A stretch of DNA of 64,000 bases. It comes from Microstegium vimineum (Eukaryota; Streptophyta; Magnoliopsida; Poales; Poaceae). The stretch is from positions 32,452,455-32,516,454 of the forward strand of contig CM039131.1 in assembly GCA_022036555.1 (NCBI GenBank), in the 5' to 3' direction. Made by a program: the position numbers and the translations under genes. Shown one piece after another: positions 12,120-25,300 of this stretch (its first letter is position 1; each line of letters starts with the position of its first letter). The notes under the pieces are model-generated. The model worked only from the letters and a program-made list of their open reading frames with translations, was not told the origin of the DNA and searched no databases.

Positions 12120-12650
12120 CTACCACTGCGTGTGGTTGTGGTAGTGGTAGTAATTGGGGTACCACCAGTAGGGCAGCTGCACGACCTCGGGCTTCTTCTC
12201 CTCGGGCTTCACCTCCTCCACCTTGACGATGTCGGCGCCGCCGATCTTCTTGCGCAGGCAGTTGACGAGGTTAACGGTGTCGATGCCGTCGCCCTGCACC
12301 TCCAGCTGGTCCTTGCCGTCGCCGGTGATCCCCATCTTGCTCACCCCTGCAACCACGTCACTTGTACAGTACAGCAGCGGGCGCCTGCAACTCGGCCATA
12401 TGCATGGCATGGCTAGAAATCCGATTTTGACCCCGATCTATGGGCCGAGAACTGATCAAAGGACATGGTAATGGTGTACCGTACCGTCTGCTTTGGCGGC
12501 CAGCACCATGGCCTTGGACCGGCACTTGTCGCTCGCCATGCTCAGCCTGATCACTATCTTTTGCTGCAGCAGCAACGAGAACACGGGATTGGTGAGTCAC
12601 ATATATGAAAGATTATTCAGACGGCTGCTCTTTCAGACAGTTACCTTCAT
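12120..12650 (-). CDS. HMA3: small HMA-domain protein, shortened tail without CaaX
   Basis: Three exons: 12645-12650 (ATGAAG), 12485-12563 (79 nt) and 12346-12120, giving 103 residues, the shortest of the five. The HMA domain is complete (residues 1 to about 70). The metal loop reads MASDKC, so only the second cysteine of MxCxxC is kept. After KPEEKKPE the tail is short, Tyr/His-rich, and ends HNHTQW. There is no CaaX box, so the product should not be prenylated. The frame is open and the splice sites are good, so this looks like a real C-terminal change rather than a dead gene. A TATA box is at about 12819-12826. The name rests on the HMA fold and gene structure shared with its neighbours. 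Confidence 0.88.
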
Positions 12651-12818
12651 CGCGTTAGCTAGTGGTGAACGAGAACGACAAGTCTGAGCAGGAGAGAGTG
12701 AACGGACGAGATGTCCCCGCGCCGGATGCCGATGGATCGATGCTGTGCGCTCTGCACTCTGCTGGAGCAACCGGGAGCTGCCTTGTGATGGAGCAACTGC
12801 GACAGGTGCGCGCGCGGC

Positions 12819-12826
12819 ATTTATAG
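12819..12826 (-). promoter_or_regulatory. TATA box of HMA3
   Basis: The minus strand reads TCTATAAATG, about 170 bp upstream of the ATGAAG microexon. Confidence 0.55.
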
Positions 12827-12930
12827 ACGGGCGGGCGGCAACAGGCAACAGGTGAAGGCGGACGATCCTTCGCCGGAGCCGGAGATCTTTGGGTCCCAAC
12901 TCCCAAGTAGTAAAAACTAAAGCAAGGACA

Positions 12931-12955
12931 CGACGACGACGACGACGACGACGAC
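12931..12955. repeat. (CGA)n microsatellite
   Basis: Eight perfect CGA units, about 280 bp upstream of the HMA3 start, between promoter and intergenic DNA. Confidence 0.9.
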
Positions 12956-13139
12956 TGACTTTGGAGCATCACGCACGGGAGGGGGGTCTACCTCCTGAGA
13001 AAAAAAATCACTACTGCAGTAAACTATGACTTGACGAGAGCACGGACAAAAATGGCAGTTGGTTTTGGGTGACGCGATCGCTGCCTCGCTGGTCTCTGCC
13101 CGGAGCTCTGAACTGAGCTCCTCCAAGCATCGCAGAATT

Positions 13140-13839
13140 TTTTAAAGGAAATACTACAGTGCTAGCGTTTGGTGCCGTTCGCAATCAGGGTGGTACGGTG
13201 CGAATGTGAACACACGGAGTCAACGGCCAGTCTTTCTCTTTGCCATACGAAAAAAAAAACTCCTACTCGCATGAGTACTACTACACTTGAACAAGGTAGT
13301 GGGCCGACACAGGGGCCAGTGTGATCTGTTGCTTAAGTACGCCAACGCGCTAAACGAAGATACAATGAACCGTATCTGATAATATTTATATGGAGTAATT
13401 TATTATCTAATAAGTCGGTTGATATTGTTTTTCTGTGAGAGAAATAAACAGACTGATAAGCCAAACAAACAGGGTAGTTGTTATCTAAAACTAAAACAAA
13501 CAATTATATAGTCTATTATCTATTATACCTATTTAGATCATAAACTGATAATTATTAGCTGATAGCTACTATTTATAGAGGATCTAAACATGCCTTAAGT
13601 ACCTCAGGGAGCCCGCCATCACTCCCTACGCATGCGAGGTCCTCTTCCCCGTCTATCAGCCCTACCTTTGCTTTCAATCCTAAGTACCCCATAGTCCGTT
13701 CTTCAATTCCACAGGTCTCCTGCCTCATCTTTCTCACTTTCACTCCTATCGCCTTTCACATCGACCTTTCTCACTTTCACTCTTACAAAGAGCTATATAT
13801 CTGGATCATTGCAGAGAAATGTCTTTTCTCTTGATGGCC
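13140..13839. other. intergenic
   Basis: No gene is seen. About 13390-13600 has features of an old hAT-type MITE (palindromic ATTATCTAATAAG-like blocks, 'gatctaaacatgcc' end), but I could not pair its termini. Confidence 0.35.
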
Positions 13840-14200
13840 CACAAATACATGATGTCCCTCAAGTTAATGAGGTAAAAAATGATTTATTGACTGAGGACTT
13901 TTATGGAAAAGGAAGTAAGAGAGGCTATCTTTTAGATGAAACATAATAAGACATCATGGCTAGATAGTTTCCATGTGGTGTTTTACTAAGTTTTTTTAGA
14001 GTCTAATTAAGAATGACATAATGGAAGTGAAACAAATATAGCGATACTGACCAATTTTGTATGCACAATGTTAGTTTTAAGATTTTTACAAAAAGTCCTA
14101 GCTAATAGATTGACTGGAGTTGCTAAAAGAGTGGTGAGATCGTCCCAAAACAACCTTTTTGTCAGGTAGAAATATTTTGGAAGGAGGTTGTTGTCATTGG
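13840..14200 (+). pseudogene. LINE reverse-transcriptase remnant
   Basis: Plus-strand frames, broken by stops and frame changes, read like the start of a plant non-LTR reverse transcriptase. Near 13905 a 'VREAIF-MKHNK' block is visible. Near 14080-14165 a 'VLANRLTGVAKRVV' block corresponds to the conserved RT motif of LINE proteins. Only about 360 bp remain, with no ORF1, poly(A) tail or target duplication seen. Confidence 0.6.
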
Positions 14201-14436
14201 TTCGTTTTCGCGGCAAGCATCGTTATTCGTTGGATGTTACTGCATTAAACTCCATTGACGTAGCCAATTCTATCCACCACATATATAACCAAGAGACATG
14301 TTGCACTGCCATCACTTCACCTCCTGTCAATCGTAAGCAAGAACAACTCAACCGCAAGAACTTATTGTTAATGACAATCACTCATCATAAATAATGACAA
14401 GGACACATCTAGGATATCATATATGCTTTATTTGAG

Positions 14437-14850
14437 TGAATGTTGCTAGCGGTCTCTAAACTTGCATGATGGTGTCATCTAGATCCCTAACACTCAGTTT
14501 TGATTTGAGTACCTGAACTTGTACTATTGTGCCATTCATGTTGCCAACTCTCAAATTTTGATATTTGGATCCCCAAACTTGTATGTTCATGCCATCTAGA
14601 TCTCCAAACTTGCACAAAAACACATAGCTAGCATTGACGAGGCGTGCTAATTGTGTGTTGAATAGCGAGATCGAGGACCTAGCTAGATGACATGATTACA
14701 CGTTCATGGATGCAAATATAAAAAAATCGCAAGTTGGGACCCGAGTGACATTGCATCATAAGTTCTAAGACTCAAATATCAAGAATACAGAGTAGGGATC
14801 CAGATTACACCAACGTGCAAGTTAAGAGAGTCCTCGTAAATTCTACCCTT
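14437..14850. mobile_element. inverted-repeat (Mutator-type) MITE, degraded
   Basis: The left end ('gctagcggtctctaaacttgcatgatggtgtcatctagatcc') is complementary to the right end ('ggatccagattacaccaacgtgcaag...gagagtcctcg'). The 'ctaaacttgc...tgtcat' theme is the same as in the better-preserved element at 54033-54839, so both belong to one family. Confidence 0.6.
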
Positions 14851-15390
14851 ATTTTTTGTTATAATTTTTTTTTGTCAAATTTGGAATAATTTGACTTAGG
14901 GTAACTTGAAATTTCTTATATTATAGGACATGATGGAGTAGATAGTAAGATGTATTAGCTTGTAGAAAACATGTAGCGACTCCGTCCACAAATATAAGTA
15001 TTTCTGAATTTATCCTTGGTCAAACAATCCTAAATTTGATCAAGATTACGGAAAAATACAATGATAATACTTAAGAATTGAAATGAGCATCATGTGGTAG
15101 TTGTCAATTGCTTTCGTTTATGAACCTGTTCAGATTTAGAATACTTTAACTTTTAAAAAAAATCAGAAATACTTATATATAGTAGTGATCTAAATTTCGT
15201 GATCACTAACAATTGCCAAAAGGCAAATCAAACCAGAACCACGTTTGTGCACAGCACGATTCACGGAGAGAATGAAGCTAATCGGCATGGCAGAAGTTCA
15301 GAACAAAATTAAAATCACAAACGTATATTATTAAGCATATATGCCGGGAAAAATCCATCTTAATTAACTACAGTACGTATTAGCTTCAGT

Positions 15391-18300
15391 TCACATGATG
15401 CGGCAGCCTGCTGGCTGTTCCTCGCATAGAAACGTCGGCGGCCCGCGGTAATAACCACCGGAGTACGGCGGCGGCGGCGGCGGCGGGTACGCGTACGCCT
15501 CCCCCAAGAGCTTCTTGCAATCTTCTTCCGCCTTCTTCCTGGCTTCTTCTGCCTTCTTCTTCTCTTCTTCCGCCTTCTTCTTCTTGGCTTCTTCTTCCTT
15601 CTTCTTCTTCGCGTCCTCCTCCTCCTTGTTCTCCACCACGACGATGTCGGCGCGGCAGACGTTCTTGCGCAGCTTATTGATGAGGCCGGCGATGTCGATG
15701 CTTTCTCCTGACACCTCCAGCCGGTCCTTGCCGTCGCCGGCGATCGCCACCGAGTTCACTCCTGCACATACATATCATTCACAAGAGTGGCGGATCCCGC
15801 ACGCGGCGTACGTTCAAGATAATTGCTAAGTAGCTGGTGTGTGACGGATATATGCGTACCGCTAAATTTGGATGCGAGCTGCATGGCTTTAGACCGGTTC
15901 TTGGCGTCCGGTACGCCCAGCTTGATCACAGTCTTTTGCTGTCACATCAACAACGACGAGCCCAAGCTATAGCATCAGTTTCTTACTAGCTCGATCGTTC
16001 ATACATACTTCGTTCGTCTAGAAAAGATCATATAATTCTAAATTTAATTTAAAACCAAGTTATTAGTTTTATTACCCCATCGGTTTTTATATAGAAAAAA
16101 AGTAATATTCATTTTATGCGTCGTCCAAATATTCTTCTTACTATAAAACAGGAGTATGTTTCATGATCAGTTGAATCGTTTTAACGGCGAATCAAAGTAA
16201 AGAGCAGAACAGCAAGGCCTTTTTGGCTAGCTACTTGTTGGAAAAAGCTTCTCCGAACAGAACCTGAGGACCGAGCGAAGGCTCAAGCTTCGCACAAGCC
16301 GGGAAGCTTCGCTCGGTCGAAGCTTGGGTTAATTACCGGGGGATTTCCGCGTACGCCGAAGATCCCTCTCTTGTGGTACGATTGCCAGGTATGGAAAGCG
16401 GACCTTCGCGATGCTGAAGAGTCCAGCCGGGACGGTGGCGGAAAAAACGACTTTGAGAAACGGAAAACCCTAGAAACCAGGGATCTTGTCCTCTCTATTA
16501 CGTTGGGTGGCGACCCCTTTTTATAGTACATTGTTCATGTTACAATCACGATTACACAAATGCCCTCCTACCTGCTCCTGAATATTCCGGGAGCCTTTCT
16601 AACAACTCCGGGGGTCTTCTAGGTAAACAGAATCAGCCGAAGTTTGTTGGGCCTTGAAGGGAGCTAATGGAGGCCCAGCCTGCTCGGCCCAACGCCTCGC
16701 TAAGGACACCTGCTTCCGGCTTGGTCGATGGGTCGGAGGTCTCGACTGCTCGTCCCGAGGCCTTCGCCCTGGCCACTCCCGCCGTACCTTCGTCTCTGGC
16801 TATGCTGACAGGCCAGAGGTTCCAGCCGCTGTCCTGGGACCTCCTCTCCGGGTGTTTTCGCCGAACGAAGACCTGAGCCCTTCGTCGTGGTACCTGCGCA
16901 AACATAGAAGTGTGTCTTCGGGATTACCTTTCTCAGTCTGATCGCGCGCTGCCGTTATGAGGTTGCTGGCCTTTGTCATAGCCTTCGTCCGCGGGGCGCG
17001 TTGTTTGGCGGAGGGGGACACTGCCTTGTTCGATTTCTGGGCCCACAGGGGGCCTTCGCGACTCATGTCCCAACAGTTTCCCCCTTTGAGGGACTAGCCC
17101 GACATGCGCGAGGTGTGGCCCTCGAAAACAGTATACATGAGTTGCGAAGGTTTGTTTTTTTTCCTATGGGGCATCCCTTCCCCCTCGCGCCGCGTTGTGT
17201 CGGGTTCTGATTGGTTTTAGGGTTTATGCTTTATTTGATGTGACACGACGTTTGGGCTTCCTTGCGGACGCGATTTGAGGTGGTGGGTCGCCCTTTATAA
17301 AAGGGGGGGTTGGGGGCTGCAGAGGGCTACTGCCTGTTGCATCGCTTTCACTTGCTTTTGCTTTTCAGAGTTGCCTTCGCTCTTGCTGTTGTCCTACTCT
17401 TGTTTCGGTTGTGGCTTTGTCTCACTGGTCTTCGTTCTCCGGCCCATACTCCGGTTTTGTTGGGGTTCGAGCTGCTGGTTGGTCGAAGGTCTTCGAGGAG
17501 TGTATGCTTGCTTGTGCTGAGGCTCAGTCCTTGGAGGAAGATTTGAATCTGGAGGAGAGTTTGAGCAGTGTAGAGGCTTCCGTTGGAGATTTAGTTGGTC
17601 CTGAAGAAGTTTGTCCGATGGCTGGAAAGACTTACGAGATTGGGACTTCGCTTATGACTCCAGGGATGATCGAAGAGCTTCTCAAAGACAGTGCTTTTCC
17701 TCCGACAAGTATCGTCTTCCGAAGGGTGAGTGCACTCCTGATCCTAAGGAAGACGAGGCGGTTGTATTTCGGGACTTCTTTGTATGTGGTCTTCGCAATC
17801 CTCCTTCGGCGTTTCTGCAGGCTGTGTTGTTGAAGTTTGAGATTCAACTGCATGATCTTACACCGAATGATATTCTTTCCCTTAGTCAATTTTGCTGGGC
17901 TTGCGAGTCTTTTGGTATTGAGCCGGACATAGATTCTTTTTGCACAAACTATGAGATTCAGTTCCAGCCCAAGAAGGACAAGCGGACAAAAGATCTGATT
18001 CAGTTTGGTAGCTGTACGTTCTTTCCTCTTCGGAAGCCCAACGAGGTGAAATCAGAGATATCCTGGTGCAAGAAGAATAAGTGGGTCGGGGAGTGGATTC
18101 GTCACTGGTTCTATGTTACCTTCCCCTCGACGGAAGATGTTGTCAACCCATTGATTTCTGTGTTGCGTCCGATGGCGCCGAAGACCCGGGTATCTCCGCC
18201 GAGCGAGATTTCCGAAGGGTGGGAGAAGTGTGACAAGGCTTTTGCCTTGGCTTGTCGGTTCTCTGGTGGTCGGGATCTTGTTGAGGAGATGTGCTCTGTC

Positions 18301-21300
18301 TCCTACTAGCCGTTGGCTGAAACTCGGCCAACGTTTCGCATAAAGATGGTGGCGGTTCCGATTTTTGGTGGCCCTGAAGGTATCCCCTTCCCCATCTTTG
18401 GGAGGGATCTTGATGGGATGCCTTCGAAGGAGTTTGTCCGCGGGATTGAAGCGGAGGCTGTTTCCATCATTGGTGAGATGACCGAGAAGGAATACCTGGC
18501 TCGTCGGTCGAGGTCTGGGACTATGCCGCGGTTAAACCGTGTGTTTGAGGAGCTGGGTATCAAGTATACCGAGAGGCCAGTTCCTGAGAATATTGCCGCC
18601 GCCGTACTTAAGAAAGAGACGGATGCTAAGGGGGAAGAAACGGAGGAGGCGAAGGCTCCTAGTGTCGGAGGCACTTCTAGTGATGCCGCTAGGCCTGGGA
18701 AAGGTAAGGGTGGCCCTGCACTAACTGATGCGCCGGCCCCTAGTTCGAAGAAGCGTGCGGGCGCAAGCTGTGCTGCTACTGTGACTGCTGAGGCTAAGAA
18801 GAAAAAAATATAAGATTCCTGGCCGGAAAGTGACTGCTGTGGGCGTTGCAGCTGCGCCTTCGAAGTGCAAGGCCCTTGCTGGACGAGCGGAGGTCCCTAG
18901 CAAGAAAGCTCGTCTGGCGACCGCCACCGCGGACCTTCTTAGCTGTGAATTTTCTTCCTCAGAAGGTGGGTCTCTTGTTAGTCGTTTTGGTCGGCCTGAC
19001 CCTAGAGTTTTTCCTCGTGAAGGTTGGCTTTTCTTTCTGGATTTTGATAGTCGAAGTCAACTGTATTTGCCAGGTCCATCCCCTAAGGCTTCGCCGTCCA
19101 GAGCTGGATCTGGGTCAGATGAAGCCGTGGTTGCAGGGGTTCTGGGCGTGCTGGCCATTGAGGGCTTCGCGCCGATTAGTCCGTCCTCTAAGGCTTCTCC
19201 GTCAAAGGTTGCCTCTCTTGAAGCGGATCTGCCTGGAGGTGGGTCAGCTATTGATGCTGTGGCGAAGACCTTGACGCGGACTGTTGCTCAGGCTTCGCCA
19301 CAGTCGTCCGATCTTCAAGATGGGGTCCTTGCCGACAAGGATGCTTTGCCGAATGCGTTTGGCTGCCCTTATTCTTCCGGGGACGCTGTTTCTGTTTCTT
19401 CTACCCGGCGTTCTGGTGATGCTCTAGAGCATAGCCCGGAGGTCATGGGCCCCAAGCCCTTAGCCGATGCCCCAATCATTCCCTCTGATGAAGCCGGTGT
19501 TGAAAGCTCCGCGCATCAGGATCTTGCCCCTTCGAAGGTTATCGGGGGGGACTTGCTTCCGTTGGGCGGTGCAGGTGAGGGTTCGTCGCCTGGTCACGAT
19601 CTTGTTGGCGTGGATGCCACCCTCGGTAGGGATCACTCCTCAAGTTCTTTAGTGTTTGTGCTCGTTTTTCTTTTGAGGCTTTCTTTTGTTTTATTTTCAA
19701 ATGTATTGTCTTTGTTCTTGAAGGTTTCCCCTTTTGATCTTTGAAGGCGATGTCTGGGGATGAACCGCTCCCTGATGAAAACGACCTTGCTCGGGTTGGT
19801 CTTACCGGGAAGGGCCTTCACACTATTTTTACACCCCGGCCTTCGCCTGGGTCTTCGGCTGGCGCTGGCGCTTGTACCGGAGGTAATTTTGTTTGTTTTT
19901 GTCTTAGTTGCACGCTTTTACTTTGTGTGCGTGTTATATATCTTCACCTGCTTTTTCCTTTTCGCATCCGGTGCCTCGTCGGAGACACTAAGTGGGTGGA
20001 CTGAGTCTTTGCGGGTCCTTTATCAGGATACCAGAGGTTCTTGTGGTTTATTTTTGCGATATTGTCTTCGCTTTTCTTCTTGATTTTTGAAGCACTGTCT
20101 TTTTGATTTGTGTAGATCGGATACGTGATCGCCTGAAGGAGGTTGATCTCTACGAACTGTTGCACACAAACCTCCGTCACCAGTGTGTGGTAAGAATTCT
20201 TGTGACTTGATTGCTGAAGGGTGGTTCGTTTGTTCTGTTCCATTTTTACATGTGAGCCGTTTGCGCAGAGCCATCATCTTGGGGCGGTTATGGAGGAGAA
20301 GCTGTTGTTGGCTCTTCTCACAAGCCGAGATGCTTTATCCTTCGCGGAGAAAGAGATTAGTCGAAAGGGAAAACACATTTCCGAGTTGGAGGAGGAGGTG
20401 GTTGGCCTTCGCCCCCTTTCTGAGTCCAATGAGGAATTCAAGAGCAAGGTGGATAGGTTGGCGGGTGCTCTGGAAAAGGCGACCGACAACGAGAAAACTG
20501 CTCGAGAGGATCTTGAAAGAGCGGAAGCTATTGCTGCGTCCCTTCGTAAAGAGGTTGACGGTCAATGCACACTGGCTGAGAGCCTTCGTAGAGAACTTGA
20601 GGGCGAACGGTCTCTTGCTGCTACGGTCAAAGCTCAGTTTGAAATGCTGAACGGGCGACTAGAGGCTGTCAGACTTGCTGGCATATCAACCGTTAGTGCT
20701 TACAGGGAAGCATTGACTGAATTTGGGGGATTGGTGCCTCCGTTTGCTGACGAGTCTTCGGCCCTTGCCGTTTGCAACTGGTTGCGGGCTGAGTTCGTTA
20801 AGCTTCCGAGCTTTATTGCGAAGGCCGGTGACTTCGCTGCCCTTTCTGGAGTTTCTAACTTTGCGAGAGCTTTGGTCGATGGCGGCTGCGAACATGTGGC
20901 TACCTTGAAGAGTAAAACCTATCCAGATCCTATGCCGCCTTCTATGTTGGCGAAGCCTGTTTTCAGATCCATTACTAAATTTATGTACTACTGTTATGGC
21001 CGGTTTGGTCGAGCCGACGCTCGTGCTTTGGCGGAGGCTAGGCGCCAGGAGGTTCGTTTCTTCGTGTTTTGCTGTTTATTATTTTAGCTGATTTGTTTCC
21101 GTTTTGCTTTCTGATCCGTTGTGTGTGTCTCCGCAGGCTTTGGTTAACGCAGGTGCTGGATCAAGCGGAGGCGGTGACACAACCGGTGATGTGCATAACG
21201 TTGGAGCCCAAGACCCTCCACCTGCTTCTCTTGGCGGAGGTGGTGACTCTTCTGTTGTTCTGCCAGGGGTTGCGGAGGCTGCTCCCGAAGCTCAACCCGA

Positions 21301-22352
21301 GATACCTGTGCCCTCGTTTCAGGAGGTGGGGCGTTGAGTCTTAGCCTAGATCTCTTGTTCTGGCCTGCGTGCCTTCGCTGTGACCCCTAAAGGGGCGATG
21401 TAAATAACTTTTGTGACAATGTTATAGCGGCTTTTGTTAATATCATGCCATTCGACGTTGTTTTCTTTCGTATTGATTCTTTTGATCGTCCCGCGCAGGT
21501 TGCCTTCGATGGCCCTGTGCGGGATGAACTTCCTTTGATGCTGATGCGCGATGGTGTTTATGTTGATGGCGAGTTGTGGGACTATTGGCGATCCAGCCAC
21601 GCAGTGCCTTCGGTTGATAGGATGTTCGAGTTTGTTCTTTATTCTATTGGTGATTGGAACGATGTGTTCGTTCGTTCCTTAGTTTGGCGAGGCCCTTTAG
21701 ACCCGATGTAACTTTATATTGTTTGTGTGGCCTTCGTGCCTTGTGTTGTGTTATACTGTTTTGCTTTTTCGCGCTGAACTTGTATCGTCGTCGGCCCATG
21801 ATGGGTGATGTATAAAAAGTGCACGAAGGTGTATTTATACGTCTCCTTTATTACAGTTCTTTGGACCTTCGCTTTTGCGATTCTATGGTAGGCGTTTTTG
21901 CATCCTTGAGGGTTTCTCTTGGTTGATGATTCAGGTTGAGTGTCGATTGCCTTCGCTATTTACGTTTGTTTGTTGGCTTCTTCTGGTATTGCTATAGCAG
22001 ACGACTTCTTTCCGCCTGGACTTTGATTCCTTCGACGTCATGTTGTTATTACGAATCTTCTCGCGGTGATGATTTTTTTTGTTTATATTGTGGGCTTGGG
22101 GGATACCCCAGCCTGCATGGTGTTTCCCCCTTTGCGGGTGTGTACGTATGTGTTTTGCTTTTGCTTGATTTCATTTTGGTGCAGGGGGAGCTTCTATACT
22201 TATAGGGTGCTCCTACGATCGTTGTAGGTGTGTTCATGAATGTTGTGCACATGGGGGCTTTAAGTGCCCTGTGTGTGGTTGGTGGCAGTTTTACTGCCTT
22301 TTAGCTCGCATTGGCGAAGGCCTTTATTATACATACATACATACATACACAC

Positions 22353-22386
<34 letters not shown>

Positions 22387-25300
22387 TGGATTGAAGTGAG
22401 CTCTGCGCTCGTTACACATGCATGATATTGCCTTACATTTGGCACTAGGGCCTTCCTAGTTTCTTTATTCTAGGTCTTCGGCTGCTTCTTGCACCTGAAC
22501 TTGGGCGCCTTCGCCCGATTTTTCCATACTGCACCGCTGGACGCGTCTGCCGGCTCTCTGCCCAGGCTTGATCTCAACCTGGGAGTTGTTGATGTAGAGT
22601 GGACTTTGCCACTGTTTGCACTCAAAACCCTGCTTCGGGTAGCCTTTGGCCAAGTTGGCCAGGTGTCGATCAAGTTGGCCTGGTGCCTGTCCGTGGGTGC
22701 CTTCGCCTGTTTACCCACCACCCTTGCAGAAGAAGCCGTGTAGTGGGATGCGCTGTTGACCTTTGCGACTTCTTCCGCCTGGGCCTGGGTGGTGGTGTAG
22801 TGTGTTGGCCTCCGCAGCTTTTGGCTGCCAGGCGGTGGTTCAGCGCCTTCGGGTGATGTGGCTGGGGGGCATTTTCGCTGTGATCGCGTCCTTTGAACCG
22901 GAGTGAGGGGAGGTTACGAGCCTTCGCGCGGTAGTCTCCCATCGCCGGTTCCGCTGCCTAGTTACAGACAAGCGGAGGCCGGTTCTTGACCGACGGTGCC
23001 CCCCTCTTTTCGAGTCTTCGCACGGTATTCATGGGGTCTAGCCCTTTTCTCTGTGTTTTAAAGAAACGCCTGCTTCCATGGCCGTTTTTCGGGGCTGCCT
23101 CTGGTTTTTGGCTTTTCTTTAGGTGTGGCGAAGGCTTGGGTTGCCTGTTTGGTTCTCTTTTCGTGTATCTTGGCTAGCTGTTCTCAGTTTCTATTTCAGG
23201 AGAGGGTGCAGACTTGGTGTTTTGGCCTGCCGGTTGGGCTGCCTTTTATAGTGCTCTGAGGCCTAGCTTTTACTGCTTAGGGGTAGTTGGGACGGTGGTG
23301 GTTGTTCGTTGGTGGTTGAGCATTTACTTTTGGTAGAGTTATTGTGGCCTTCACATTGAATGTTGTGGACCCCCTCTTTCGTATGCTCGTTTTTGCAGAG
23401 TTTTTAAAGTTTTTTCCTTGGTGGTCATGCGATAACCTTCGTCTCGGTGTCTGACTTGTCAGGTCTTTTTCCGAGTTTTGAACGACTTTCTAGTGCGGAG
23501 GTTGTACTGTTCGTACGTTTTTTGGTCTCGGTGCTCGACGTGTCAGGACTTTTCTGAGTTCTGGACGCCTCTTAGGGCGATGGGGTTATACCATTTGTTC
23601 GAGCTTTTTCCTCGGTGCCCGACTTGTCAGGACTTTTTCCGAGTTGTGGATGCCTCGTGGGCGCGGAGGTCATACCACTCGTTCAACCATTTGGCTGTAA
23701 GTGGCAGAGGTCCTCTAATTGCATTTTTGTGTCGAATAGTGTGGCCTCGTTGCTGGCCACTTTCGACGTTTCTGTTTGTTGTATTTTGGGGATAGCCTCT
23801 TTATAATTTTAGAGGATTTTTACAAAGGTGCCGCCTCATTAAAAACCTCATGCCTTGCGAAACAACTAAGAAAGTAAAATGCTGAAAGGAGTAAATCTAC
23901 CTACAATTGGACCTTCGCTTATAGTTCCGCGATGACCACTTTTACATTAGATGTAGAATCTCTTTAGGTTGCTGGAGTTCCAGGTGTGAGTGGTCGTTGA
24001 GACTTCGTTGTCTGTTAGCAGGAATGCTTCTGGTCGTCCTGCGGCCTTCGCAATGAAGGGTCCTTCCCACTTGGGCTAAAGTTTTCCGGTCGTTTCTGCA
24101 TTTGGCTTTCTTCTGAGAACGAGGTCTCCGTCTCTGATGTTCTTGTGTATTATCTTGCTATCTCTCCAGCTTTTTGTTTGTTCCTGGTATTTGGATATGT
24201 TCTGTGCTGCTTCTAGCTTCGCTCCCTCTATGGCTTCCTTTGAGTAGTCTTCGTCTAGCGCCATTGTGTGTTTTGTCACTCTCAGGCTTTGGAGGTTCAC
24301 TTCTTCTGGTAACATGGCCTCTTCGCTGTAGAGTAGCTTGAATGGCGTAAAGCCAGTTGCTCTAGAGGTTGTTGTGTTGTGGGACCATACTACTTTAGGT
24401 AGCTCATCTATCCACTTTCCCTTGCGAAGGTTGAATAATGTCTTAGCGATGGCGGAGAAGATCATCCTGTTTGATCTTTCCACGACGACGTTTGATTCCG
24501 GGTGATAGACTGATGCGAAGGCTACTTGTGTCCCGACGCTTTTGCAATATTGCTTGAATAGGTCCGAGTCAAACTGTTTGTCGTTGTCCACCGTGAGGGT
24601 TCTGGGCACTCCGAATCTGCAAATAATGTTTTGCCAGAAGAATTTCTTTACTGATTCAGAGGTTATCTTCGCCAATGGCTTTGCCTCTATCCACCTTGTG
24701 AAGTATTCCACGACGACTACCGCAAATCTGTTTCCCCCTTGCGAAGGTGGTAAGGGGCCTACTAGATCCATGCCCCATCGCTGAAGCGGCCATGTTGTTG
24801 GTATGAGCTGAATGGTTGCTGCCGGCAACCTCTGGTGCGTAGCCAGATGCTGGCAGGCTTCGCAGGTTTTCGCTATATTTTCTGCGTCCTTTATGTGTGT
24901 TGGCCAGTAGAATCCTTGGCGTATTGCTTTCGCAGAGAGGGCTCTGGAGCCTATGTGAGATCCACAGATACCCGCGTGTATTTCTTGCAAGAGATTTTTT
25001 CCATCTTCGCTTGTGATGCACTTTAGCAGTGGTTGGACTACTCCTTTTTTGTACAGCTCTCCATCTATGATGGCGTAGCTTCGCGCTCTGGCAACGATTC
25101 TTGCTTTTGCAGCTTGATCTTAGGTGTCTTCTTCGCCGTTTAGGTATCTTCGGATTGTCTCTCTCCAATCTTCATTTTGCAGTGCTAGCACTTGTCTTGT
25201 TGACGTTTGTGCTGTCGAAGGTTCGGTGAGCTCTAGATATAATGTTCCTTCAGGCAGTGGTGTGCCGTTTGCTGCCGCCTTCACTAGCTCATCTGCTTCA

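Larger units (their letters stand above)
21721..24075. other. non-coding internal region of the Tat element
   Basis: This long spacer lies between the antisense ORF and the end of integrase. It contains a (TACA)n/(AT)n microsatellite (22329-22387) and a threefold repeated block of about 90-100 bp at 23440-23680 ('ggtgcccgacttgtcaggactttttccgag'). Many 'ccttcg' words are scattered through it, as in the LTRs. No protein is recognised. Confidence 0.6.

Noticed and set aside
16283..17210. Several open frames of 70-95 codons in the LTR
   Set aside because: They occur in both LTR copies, in different frames, without protein features.
18313..18813. Separate 166-codon gene in the antisense region
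   Set aside because: It is the same frame as 17611-18309 after a single TAG, and begins at a TTG. It is part of the broken antisense ORF.
22329..22387. CRISPR-like or structured repeat
   Set aside because: Simple dinucleotide and tetranucleotide repeat in a eukaryotic retrotransposon.
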